From assembly GCF_001278805.1 (NCBI RefSeq), contig NZ_CP012602.1, positions 3,941,501-4,005,500 on the forward strand: a DNA stretch of 64,000 nt. Reading direction: 5' to 3'. The notes beneath the pieces were generated by a model. That model was not told the origin of the DNA. It did not search any database and saw only the letters and a program-made list of their open reading frames with translations. Origin of the DNA: Bacillus sp. FJAT-18017 (GTDB lineage Bacteria; Bacillota; Bacilli; Bacillales; Cytobacillaceae). Shown one piece after another: positions 8,411 through 15,596 of the stretch; the first letter of the stretch is position 1, and each line of letters starts with the position of its first letter. The position numbers were made by a program, and so were the translations under genes.

Positions 8411-9370
8411 ATGGGAAATAAATGTAAAATTTTAGATTGTACAATTCGAGATGGAGGGTTAGTCAACAATTGGGACTTCAGCGTCGAATTTGTTCAAGAC
8501 TTGTATAATGGCCTAAGTGACGCAGGCGTTGAATATATGGAGATTGGATACAAAAATTCTCCTAAACTCTTAAACGCGACTGAGCCCAACCCATGGAGAT
8601 TTCTTGACGATAACTTCCTGAAAGAAATTATCCCTGAGAAAAAATTTACGAAACTATCGGCATTGGTGGATATTGGGAGAGTCGACCCAAACGACATCCT
8701 GCCGCGCGAAGAAAGCATATTGGATATGATTCGGGTTGCCTGCTATATTCGTGAAGTGGACAAGGGCCTCGAGCTTGTGCAAATGTTCCATGATTTGGGC
8801 TATGAGACTTCACTCAACATCATGGCTTTATCAAGCGTCCCTGAGAGTCAGCTTATTAAAGCATTCGAATTGGTGAAAGCAAGCCCTGTCGATGTGGTCT
8901 ATATCGTCGACTCATTCGGCAGCCTTGATCCTGCAGACATTGAGCATCAGGTGAACAAGTTCAAAGCCATGCTTCCAAACAAACAGCTAGGAATTCATAC
9001 TCACAACAACATGCAACTCGCATTCGCCAATACGCTGTCTGCCTTACGCAATGGGGTAACCTTTCTCGATTCATCCGTTTACGGCATGGGCCGAGCCGCC
9101 GGTAACTGTCATACAGAACTACTCGTCAGCTATATACAAAAAACAAGCTATGAGCTTAAGCCTGTCCTTGGCGTGATTGAAAAGCATATGCTCGACATGC
9201 GCCAAAGGTGGGAATGGGGCTACATCATCCCCTACATGATTTCCGGTGTCCTGAACGAACATCCCCGCGTCGCCATGTCCTACCGTGACAGTGCCAACCG
9301 GGATAAATTTGTCGACTTCTATGACAAAGTAACAACGCCTGAAGCCTCAATAGCAACAGTGTCCAACTGA
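8411..9370 (+). CDS. DRE-TIM aldolase (HMG-CoA lyase / 4-hydroxy-2-oxovalerate aldolase-like)
   Basis: This protein of about 319 residues has the DRE-TIM metallolyase signature near the N-terminus (LDCTIRDGG, where D-R binds substrate and metal) and the metal-binding HTHNN motif around residue 200 (GIHTHNNMQLAFAN), followed by SVYGMGRAAGNCHTE. It should be a divalent-metal aldolase or lyase acting on an acid or keto-acid; the substrate is unknown. Of three in-frame starts (GTG 8396, ATG 8405, ATG 8411) the last has the best spacing from AGGTGGAGG. It stands alone, with a promoter upstream and a terminator downstream. Relatives are often simply called aldolase catalytic-domain proteins. Confidence 0.85.
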   Translation: MGNKCKILDCTIRDGGLVNNWDFSVEFVQDLYNGLSDAGVEYMEIGYKNSPKLLNATEPNPWRFLDDNFLKEIIPEKKFTKLSALVDIGRVDPNDILPREESILDMIRVACYIREVDKGLELVQMFHDLGYETSLNIMALSSVPESQLIKAFELVKASPVDVVYIVDSFGSLDPADIEHQVNKFKAMLPNKQLGIHTHNNMQLAFANTLSALRNGVTFLDSSVYGMGRAAGNCHTELLVSYIQKTSYELKPVLGVIEKHMLDMRQRWEWGYIIPYMISGVLNEHPRVAMSYRDSANRDKFVDFYDKVTTPEASIATVSN

Positions 9371-9458
9371 TACACCCACAGATGAACCCGCGTGGGGCTG
9401 AATCCATAGCAGCCGTATCTTTTTACTCTCGGCATTTAGTAACAAGATACATAAGCGA

Positions 9459-9490
9459 AGCCATAGGGACTGTCCCCTATGGCTTTTTTA
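9459..9490 (+). terminator. Rho-independent terminator of the aldolase gene
   Basis: AGCCATAGGGA pairs with TCCCCTATGGCT, followed by a T-run. Its core resembles palindromes found elsewhere in the window. Confidence 0.85.
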
Positions 9491-9639
9491 TAAAAGTAGA
9501 AAAGCTGCTGTCACTCGCAAATACCAGGAAAATGTAGTGATGATATTAAAATACTAAAGCAAACAAGGTCAAAGTCTGTCGCTCTTCCCAAGAAGTATTG
9601 GCGACATTGAGTTCTTCCGGTTCAATGCTGGAAACATCT

Positions 9640-10080
9640 TCACCACAAATTCGGTTTCACGACCATGAACCAGAGCATCGACATCAATAAAATGATGTAG
9701 GTCCAGATGGTGCGCTTCAATTTTGCGGTGAGTGCTATTTTATTTGCGCCTTCTTTGGCAAATTCCCGAAGTGTCGGAGAGAATGCCCGTGCCAGGAAAA
9801 AGAGGGAGGCGAACAGCAGTGCCAGGGTTCCGACAATCCACGGCGTTTTCCATGTCCATGGTCCGAGGATGACGAGCAGCACTCCTGTTCCAATCAGCAC
9901 ATGGCCGGCGTGTTTTGACAGCCGCACGACTGACTTCAGCAAAGCCAAATGGGCATCCAACTCTTTCCCCACAGCATTAGGCAGATTTTTTACAATGGGC
10001 ATCAAAATGAAGAAGGGCCCAATTGACGCAATCACGCTTGCGACGTGAAGATAAATAATGATTCGGTACAATAAATCCAT
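9640..10080 (-). CDS. DUF2269/CopD-like four-span membrane protein
   Basis: The 146-residue protein has four hydrophobic spans (about 6-28, 56-74, 80-98 and 122-142). An HVASVIASIG start and a conserved His in the first span, plus a second His near KHAGHVL, recall DUF2269/CopD-type membrane proteins that can bind haem or copper; this is inferred. It starts 3 bases after the ASCH gene and should be translated from the same mRNA. Its own ribosome binding site is weak. Confidence 0.7.
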   Translation of the reverse strand: MDLLYRIIIYLHVASVIASIGPFFILMPIVKNLPNAVGKELDAHLALLKSVVRLSKHAGHVLIGTGVLLVILGPWTWKTPWIVGTLALLFASLFFLARAFSPTLREFAKEGANKIALTAKLKRTIWTYIILLMSMLWFMVVKPNLW

Positions 10081-10083
10081 TTC

Positions 10084-10428
10084 TTATTCTTCAACAGGAC
10101 TAAATTCATGCACCCAGACGCGCATTTTCGGAAGCCATGGCATTCCCGGGTGATACGATAGGATCGACTGCTTGTAGGCTTCAACATTTTCAAAGCCCTC
10201 GCGCTGAGCATCTGCATCAGTCAATTCTCCAAGTGATTGGGAATAGACACTGTCCACGACGAATTTCTTTCCTTTTAACTCCATGATTTCGCCTACATCG
10301 GCATAACGGCCGTTACGGCGCGTAGCAGTTTTTTTGCCTGCCAACACTTTATTGACGTCCTCTTCCATTGTGACAAGACGCTCAACCTCACATGTTTTTG
10401 GCGGAAAAGCATTGTTCTGTTCTGTCAT
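10084..10428 (-). CDS. ASCH-domain (PUA-like) protein
   Basis: The 114-residue single-domain protein has ASCH features: an N-terminal helix with GKKTATRRNGRY, then VGEIMELKGKKFVV (beta barrel) and a Trp-containing end. ASCH domains have a PUA-like barrel thought to bind RNA or nucleotides, and some are RNases or amidohydrolases. No direct role can be assigned. It is the middle gene of a three-gene unit: its ATG overlaps the TGA of the small membrane ORF upstream (ATGA), and the membrane protein gene follows after 3 bases. Confidence 0.85.
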   Translation of the reverse strand: MTEQNNAFPPKTCEVERLVTMEEDVNKVLAGKKTATRRNGRYADVGEIMELKGKKFVVDSVYSQSLGELTDADAQREGFENVEAYKQSILSYHPGMPWLPKMRVWVHEFSPVEE

Positions 10429-10586
10429 TGAAAAAATCTCCCTTCCTTTTGCTCATCTATAATATCGCATATAGAAAAAAAGAACGCCAATACATACAAT
10501 GGTACCCATGTCAGAGACACACTAAAAAGGAGATAAAGCAGATATACCAAGTAGCCAATTTCCGGCCTGCGGGAGACTTTTCTCAA
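10425..10586 (-). CDS. Small membrane protein (about 53 residues) coupled to the ASCH gene
   Basis: A short frame on the minus strand encodes a basic N-terminus (RKVSRRPEIG), two hydrophobic stretches with a short break (GYLVYLLYLLFSVSLTW, then VPLYVLAFFFSICDII) and an acidic/basic tail. Its TGA overlaps the ATG of the ASCH gene as ATGA, a classic coupling arrangement. The TTG at 10586 is the nearest start, but its ribosome binding site is poor, so the start is uncertain. Function unknown. Confidence 0.55.
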   Translation of the reverse strand: MRKVSRRPEIGYLVYLLYLLFSVSLTWVPLYVLAFFFSICDIIDEQKEGRFFQ

Positions 10587-10736
10587 TTTGCTGTGGTGCG
10601 CGTATAGCTGGCCCCCACAGCCGGCTCCTTTTTTAAAAAATAACTGTCCACTTCTATATAATAGTTGGTTACTGATTGAGGATTTCTACAAAAGTAGAAT
10701 TCAACAGATCTCTATGGTTCCCCCAGTAAATAATAG

Positions 10737-10775
10737 AAAAGGCCTGTCCCAAGCAGCATGGGCAGGCCGTCTTAT
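10737..10775 (-). terminator. Rho-independent terminator of the DUF4230 gene
   Basis: A GGCCTGTCCCA / TGGGCAGGCC stem is followed on the minus strand by TTTTCTATT. It lies directly after the stop codon. Confidence 0.75.
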
Positions 10776-11530
10776 TACTTAAACGTGACATTTACCGTAT
10801 AACCAATACCCTTAAAAAATTCCTTTAACACTTTTTCTGCATTTTTCTCAGCAGTATCTAGTAAACCAATAGATATAGCTTCTTGACGAATTTTCTCTTG
10901 TGCCTCAGCGGCCTTCTCAAACCCCTCATCCATTTTAATATCAGCACGGAAAAGCCCATTACTGTCAACGGCTTGTATTTTATCCATTTGTAATGCTGGG
11001 TCTTGAATGAACTCTGCTTGAGGAAGGGTAATATCTATTTCGTTTGTTTCCTCATTAATAACCATGTCCTCAGAAGTAACCTTTTTCAAATCAACACCTG
11101 CTAAAACCGTCGCAGGTACAACCAATAAAAGCTCTCGCTTTGTTCCTGGTAGATTAATATTCAAGAAATTCTTATTATCCTCTTCGTGTATAACCGTCTT
11201 CATATGAGCTTCAGCTGTTGCCAATGTAGCTAGCTCTTGAACGTGTTCAACAAACGTGACAGACTCTTGTTTGAAGATACTGCCCGCAAATTGCCAAATT
11301 ACTACCGAAATGATGATTAAAGGAACAAGGATGGCCAAAATAATTTTCAATACACCAGCTTTGAAAAAGGGCTGAACAATTCCTTTCGGTTGAGATACAT
11401 ATCTTGTGTTTTGACCTACCGCAATCGTTGCAGCACTTTGCTGTTGTGCTTCCTTTAATTCTAGTAATAGTCTTTCTAGTTGTTCAATTTTTTCGTCTTT
11501 TTCTTCTATAATTTCTCTATTTGTGCCCAT
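10775..11530 (-). CDS. DUF4230 family membrane-anchored protein
   Basis: The 251-residue protein has an N-terminal coiled coil (REIIEEKDEKIEQLERLLLEL, about 5-30), one membrane span (about 62-85) and an extracytoplasmic domain of the DUF4230 type (LATAEAHMKTVI ... LLLVVPATVLAGVDL ... ITLPQAEFI, about 105-245). The C-terminal helix is rich in Ala, Glu and Lys. The biochemical role of the family is not known. A GGAAGGAG site precedes the ATG, and the gene is monocistronic with its own terminator. Confidence 0.85.
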   Translation of the reverse strand: MGTNREIIEEKDEKIEQLERLLLELKEAQQQSAATIAVGQNTRYVSQPKGIVQPFFKAGVLKIILAILVPLIIISVVIWQFAGSIFKQESVTFVEHVQELATLATAEAHMKTVIHEEDNKNFLNINLPGTKRELLLVVPATVLAGVDLKKVTSEDMVINEETNEIDITLPQAEFIQDPALQMDKIQAVDSNGLFRADIKMDEGFEKAAEAQEKIRQEAISIGLLDTAEKNAEKVLKEFFKGIGYTVNVTFK

Positions 11531-11599
11531 TTTTTTCTCCTTCCATTCTTACCATTACAATGCTTATCCTTAAATCTTGTCCTTTAGATGCTCATTTAG

Positions 11600-11924
11600 T
11601 TATTTAAAAATAGTTTCAGCTTCACCGATATATTCCAAAGCGTTTTCATCTATTCCGAAAGCAAGTAAACACCTGTTCTTTTCAGGTCCTGCCTATTGAT
11701 ACACTTTTTTATCTAAATTCTTGGTATATTCTATTTCCTATCCATTTTGATAGTTCACAGGTAAGCTTAGCATTCGGATTTCCATCAAGTAAAAAAACTT
11801 GATAGCCTTCCAAAAGTGCATTTCCCCCTCCAATTCCTATAAAACTTCTATTTTCATTACCATAATATGATAAATATATCATAATCCATTCCAATGAATG
11901 TAGAATAATCAGGACTTTTATCAA
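11600..11924 (-). pseudogene. Disrupted gene of unknown family
   Basis: Two adjacent minus-strand frames look coding but are split by stops. The first (11709-11924) contains SFIGIGGGNALLEGYQVFLL. The second, in another frame, reads NRCLLAFGIDENALEYIGEA and ends at 11600. Neither has a good ribosome binding site. Together they look like a frameshifted gene; a SUKH-like immunity protein is one weak possibility. The rest of 11531-12151 shows only the hairpin at 12087. Confidence 0.35.
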
Positions 11925-12086
11925 ATAATGTAAAATTTACCAAAAAAGTAAAAGGTAATATTAAACTCTCAAAATAGGGATGACATGAAATGCGCGGTCC
12001 GGTTCCAACAACGACTAGGTCGTATTTCCTGAACTACCCTCTTCCGATAAGGATGCTTCAAGCAAACGAAAAACCTATATAACAAA

Positions 12087-12142
12087 CCTGGCACTACCCA
12101 AGGTCGAATAAAACTCATTCGACAAACACGGGCAGTGCCAGG
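12087..12142 (-). terminator. Terminator-like palindrome after the thioesterase gene
   Basis: CCTGGCACTACCC pairs with GGGCAGTGCCAGG, with an inner hairpin TCGAATAAAACTCATTCGA. It is placed just after the thioesterase stop on the minus strand, but the T-run is weak. It may be one of the dispersed CTGGCAC palindromes of the genome rather than a simple terminator. Confidence 0.6.
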
Positions 12143-12151
12143 CATCATATT

Positions 12152-12631
12152 TTATTTTGTAAAAGTAGCGGGCATTACAACCGCAACGACCTCGCCACGG
12201 GCACAAGGAACATCATCTGCAAATACTTCTATATGTACTTTCCATCTTTTAGGATGAATTTCTTCTACAGTTCCAATTGCTTTTAATGGAACATCCTGCG
12301 GAGTTGGTTTAAGGTATTCCACATTGAGGCTGGCGGTTACAAATCTGGGAGGTTCTGTGCCATCTCCTATTTCGTTTCCATTCTTGCGGTGCAGTGCAAG
12401 TGAGGCAGACCCAGTTCCGTGGCAATCAATCAACGAAGCGATCATCCCGCCATATACAAACCCGGGAATTCCCATGTACTTGGATTTAGGCGTATAGATT
12501 GTAACCGTCTGGTCACCTTGCCAGCCAGTGCGAAAATGATGCCCATCTTGATTTAATCGGCCACACCCATAACACCAGGCGAAATCATCAGGATAGATAT
12601 CCTGTATTGCGTTTTCAATTGTTTCTCCCAT
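12152..12631 (-). CDS. PaaI-family hotdog-fold thioesterase
   Basis: The 159-residue protein has a Cys-rich N-terminal stretch (WCYGCGRLNQDG), then the hotdog core with GFVYGGMIASLIDCHGTGSA, the conserved region of PaaI-type acyl-CoA thioesterases, and SLNVEYLKPTP further on. It probably hydrolyses an acyl-CoA in the cytosol; the acyl group is unknown. An AGGGGGAATGAACG site precedes the ATG. It is monocistronic. Confidence 0.85.
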   Translation of the reverse strand: MGETIENAIQDIYPDDFAWCYGCGRLNQDGHHFRTGWQGDQTVTIYTPKSKYMGIPGFVYGGMIASLIDCHGTGSASLALHRKNGNEIGDGTEPPRFVTASLNVEYLKPTPQDVPLKAIGTVEEIHPKRWKVHIEVFADDVPCARGEVVAVVMPATFTK

Positions 12632-12994
12632 CGTTCATTCCCCCTTATATACGTATTCTAATCTATTACATTTTTAACCTTCAACCAAGTTGTACTATAA
12701 ACGTATAATCTGGCGTATCCGGTTTATTGTCTGATATTTTCAGATTGAATTGATATTTTATAAAATTAGTCAATATCCCTCTTCTTGCCAAACTTCTTAC
12801 ATCCTCCTTGGATACTAACTTAAAAGATATCATTGTCGCAGTTAATCAGAAAAATTGATGGGTAAAGAATGAGAGGTAGTAAATATAGAGAGACCATGCG
12901 CATACAGTCCGACTGCAGATAAATAACCGAAGGGAATCAAAGGTTATATGCAGCAAAACATCAAAGAATTTTTTAGTTAGGTGGTTTGATATGT
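12632..12994. other. Intergenic region without recognisable gene
   Basis: Both strands were read. It separates two divergent genes and must hold their promoters, but no convincing -35/-10 pair, RNA or pseudogene was found. Confidence 0.5.
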
Positions 12995-13399
12995 ATGGAA
13001 ATTGAAAATCAGAGAAAAAAACGAGAAGAAAATCAACTGGAATTTGCTCAGCAGCATTTGGCCAATGAACGCACGTACTTAGCTTGGGTACGGACCGCGA
13101 TAAGCGTCACAGGAATTGCTTTTGTAATAGTTTCTTTCCATTTAACCATTGGACAAAGCCATCGGGTAATTGACTTTCTTGCTGTGCTGCTTACTATCCT
13201 ATCCAGCTTGGCTGGTTTTGGTGTTATTATAAATTCAGCTATCCAATATTACAGAAAACGAAAACAAATTCAGTCGCAACGCTTTCATTCTTCCCATGTG
13301 TCCATCATAGCGTCAACACTGGCTTTACTTATCGTGGTTCTCGTTGCTATTGTCTATATTTTAATCCAATTTATGCATGTTGAGGAGAGCATATCATAA
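12995..13399 (+). CDS. DUF202 (YidH-like) membrane protein
   Basis: About 134 residues. The N-terminus carries the DUF202 motif FAQQHLANERTYLAWVRTA, followed by three membrane spans (about 42-62, 70-92 and 108-130). DUF202 proteins are small inner-membrane proteins of unknown function. The ATG at 12995 is 10 bases after TTAGGTGG; a TTG at 12986 is possible but too close to it. No operon partner is apparent. Confidence 0.85.
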   Translation: MEIENQRKKREENQLEFAQQHLANERTYLAWVRTAISVTGIAFVIVSFHLTIGQSHRVIDFLAVLLTILSSLAGFGVIINSAIQYYRKRKQIQSQRFHSSHVSIIASTLALLIVVLVAIVYILIQFMHVEESIS

Positions 13400-13435
13400 G
13401 GAATTGAATGAAAGGGCAGCCTTATTGGGATAAGA

Positions 13436-13480
13436 CCTGTATGGAAACGTTGAACCAGGAAGGTTCTCACGTTATACAGG
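13436..13480. repeat. Long imperfect stem-loop
   Basis: CCTGTAT...AACGT...GAACC pairs with GGTTC...ACGT...ATACAGG across a 5-base loop. No T-run follows. It could be a structured RNA, a protein site or a repeat element. Confidence 0.4.
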
Positions 13481-14156
13481 GAAAGAAACCATGTTATGAA
13501 AAAATCTATTCTATTTCAAGATAATGTTTCTGTTGGAGAAGACGGAGGTGTTCGTCTAAATTGAAGAGGGTCTCTTCCATCGGTGCCTTCTTCTTGATTA
13601 CCGGCCTTTCATGTTTTTGGTCTTCCTCTATCCGAAAAGCAATTTAACAAAGCACTCCTAAAAGAGCGTAAGAACCTATTCAATCTGAAATTGATAAATT
13701 GATCTCTAGTCTAGAGCGGTTTTGAAAGGGAGGGAAGAAGTGCCTTGATTGGCATCTTCGCCCCCTTTTTGGCTGTAACAGTGTTTTTCTAAGTACGGGT
13801 ACTGTGGTTTAAAAATGAGGTATAACTGCGTATAAAAAGGGTGGGTTTTTCGTTAACTTGTCTACCAACGGGGGCTCAGTTTTCATTTCTATGCCAAAAC
13901 AGAAAAAACCCGCCATTCATCCCCCCCTAAAATCTTTCGGATTTTTGAGGAAGGGGACTTCTGGCTAAAATTCGTTAAAAATGACATCACCGATTTCTTG
14001 GTCGATTCATAGTATTCGACAGTTTTAGTCTCCTAATAAATCATTAGCAGTTCTAATATGTATCCTTGCTACATAGTCGAATCGAGGATTGTTTAAAAGA
14101 AGAAAGACCTTGGGTAGAGCATTTACTATACTAGAAAAAGAAAGAGGTTGATAGAA
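13481..14156. other. Intergenic region with hairpins only
   Basis: No gene was recognised on either strand. It holds the terminator-like hairpin at 13730 and a CCCC...GGGG stem near 13921-13958; the last 60 bases must carry the promoter of the MBL gene. Confidence 0.5.
13730..13773 (+). terminator. Terminator-like hairpin
   Basis: GAAGTGCC pairs with GGCATCTTC, followed by CGCCCCCTTTTT. It is about 330 bases downstream of the DUF202 gene, and no closer gene is visible. Confidence 0.5.
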
Positions 14157-15026
14157 ATGTTAAAAAAAAAGGATTCTATATTTGAAACAGTCCCGGAAGG
14201 CTTTCGCGTCGTGACAGTTGGATCAGGCAATCCCAAAACTGAAGTCGGCCGCAATGCACCAAGCACGCTTGTGCAGTTTAAGGACAAGTATTTCTTGGTA
14301 GACTGCGGCGCCAGTTCAACCAATACCCTGACGAACATCGGTCTTCCTGTAGAAAACATTACCAATATGTTATTTACCCATCAACATGTTGACCACAACG
14401 GAGATTTCTGGACATTCTTCATCGATGGTTGGCAAGGATCCTATGGTAGAAGATCCCTTAATCTAGCCGGCCCACGAGTCCAGGAACTGTATGATACTAC
14501 CGTTGACTTTTTCAAAGATGACCTGGCGTACCGTGCCCGTTTAGGCACAGCGAAAGACGGAGCGCTGACAAATGTAAACATCACGGATTTTACGGAAGAT
14601 CAGCATAGCCTGGAGCTTGATGGCGTCCAAATTACGGCAATCCCTGTTCCACATACCGCTCCAACTTATGCATACCGTTTTGAGGCAGACGGCCAGAGTG
14701 TCGTCGTCTCAGGGGATTTGGACTATACCGAAGACTTTGCGCCGTTTGCAAAAGGCGTTGACATCCTGGTGATTGACGGAATGATGACCACTGATTTTTC
14801 AGCTCTTTCCGAACAAGGCGCTGAAAATTTGAAAGACGGCTTACTAGGATCCCATGCGACTCCCGAAGCACTTGCCAAGATGGCGGCCGATGCGGGAGCC
14901 AAGAAAGTGGTTTTGACTCATCTAGGCCTGGGGAAACTAGATTCGAACACAAAAAAAGCATTTTCCGACGTTAATTTCCAAGGAGAGATTATCGTAGCTG
15001 AAGATGGTCTAGTGATTGAGCCATAG
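14157..15026 (+). CDS. MBL-fold (RNase Z/arylsulfatase-like) metallo-hydrolase
   Basis: The product is a 289-residue metallo-beta-lactamase-fold enzyme. The zinc motif TFTHQHVDH-like (LFTHQHVDHNGD, about 73-84) gives H75, H77, D79 and H80. Further ligands are H in PVPHTAPTYAYRF, D in VVSGDLDYT and H in VVLTHLGLG. The spacing resembles the RNase Z/arylsulfatase branch more than lactamases. The substrate is unknown and no signal peptide is present. The ATG at 14157 is well spaced from AAAGAGG; the upstream TTG is not needed. It ends in its own terminator. Confidence 0.88.
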   Translation: MLKKKDSIFETVPEGFRVVTVGSGNPKTEVGRNAPSTLVQFKDKYFLVDCGASSTNTLTNIGLPVENITNMLFTHQHVDHNGDFWTFFIDGWQGSYGRRSLNLAGPRVQELYDTTVDFFKDDLAYRARLGTAKDGALTNVNITDFTEDQHSLELDGVQITAIPVPHTAPTYAYRFEADGQSVVVSGDLDYTEDFAPFAKGVDILVIDGMMTTDFSALSEQGAENLKDGLLGSHATPEALAKMAADAGAKKVVLTHLGLGKLDSNTKKAFSDVNFQGEIIVAEDGLVIEP

Positions 15027-15049
15027 GGACGGTTCCTTTGGCTTTTATA
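15019..15049 (+). terminator. Rho-independent terminator of the MBL gene
   Basis: AGCCATAGGGAC pairs imperfectly with TTCCTTTGGCT, followed by TTTATAAAA. The stem overlaps the stop codon and resembles the terminator at 9459. Confidence 0.65.
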
Positions 15050-15199
15050 AAAATGGAGAAGATTTGCCCCTCACAAACCCAGTGATACTATAAACTCTAA
15101 TGCAAACAACGGCATAGCCCGCCGCTTGAGTCTACCGTTGGTTTGAGCTTTAGAATGAATTAACGACGCTTTTTTCGCGGGAATAGGCAGTTGAACAAC

Positions 15200-15436
15200 C
15201 TATTAGTATTGAACTACTCCACCTTAATTTCTGAGGAAATTTGAAGGTGGAGATTCCTGCGAATACCAACTGCACCAAACCGGTTATTTAGCAGGCTATC
15301 CCTGTCGCACCGACGGTTAGCAGTATATTGTACATTTGAATTCACTGCACGTACTACTTTGCTTGGTTTTCGCTCTTCGATACGTGCAGGGCGAAAGATG
15401 CTTAGATATTTTACGTGACAAAGCCTTTCTTGTCAC
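15200..15436 (-). ncRNA. Orphan IS200/IS605-type right end with omega-RNA-like structure
   Basis: Read on the minus strand, the region is densely structured: GTGACA/TGTCAC hairpin (15415-15436), CTGCACGT/ACGTGCAG 8-bp stem (15345-15389), then GCGACAGGGATAGCCTGC, and finally GCAGGAATCTCCACCTT with its complement AAGGTGGAG (15217-15252) and AGTAGTTCAA. This order matches, as I recall it, the TnpB-associated omega RNA and right end of IS200/IS605 elements. No tnpB is present in the 160 bases before the neighbouring gene, so it is a remnant or a non-autonomous derivative. Confidence 0.5.
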
Positions 15437-15544
15437 AACCCCAAATATCTAGTTTCCAAAGAACGATTGTATACATACCGATAAAAAATCTTCTAAGAGC
15501 CATTCTTGTGTTTTATAGATACATCCGTTTTCATTGATGTAAGA

Positions 15545-15573
15545 ATGACCGATTGTCAATCAGGCGCCCATTC
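15545..15573 (-). terminator. Possible terminator of the beta-propeller gene
   Basis: AAGAATG and CATTCTT arms enclose a second partly paired stretch. No strong T-run follows, so this is uncertain. Confidence 0.35.
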
Positions 15574-15596
15574 TTTTGCTTTTCAGGATAGCCTCA

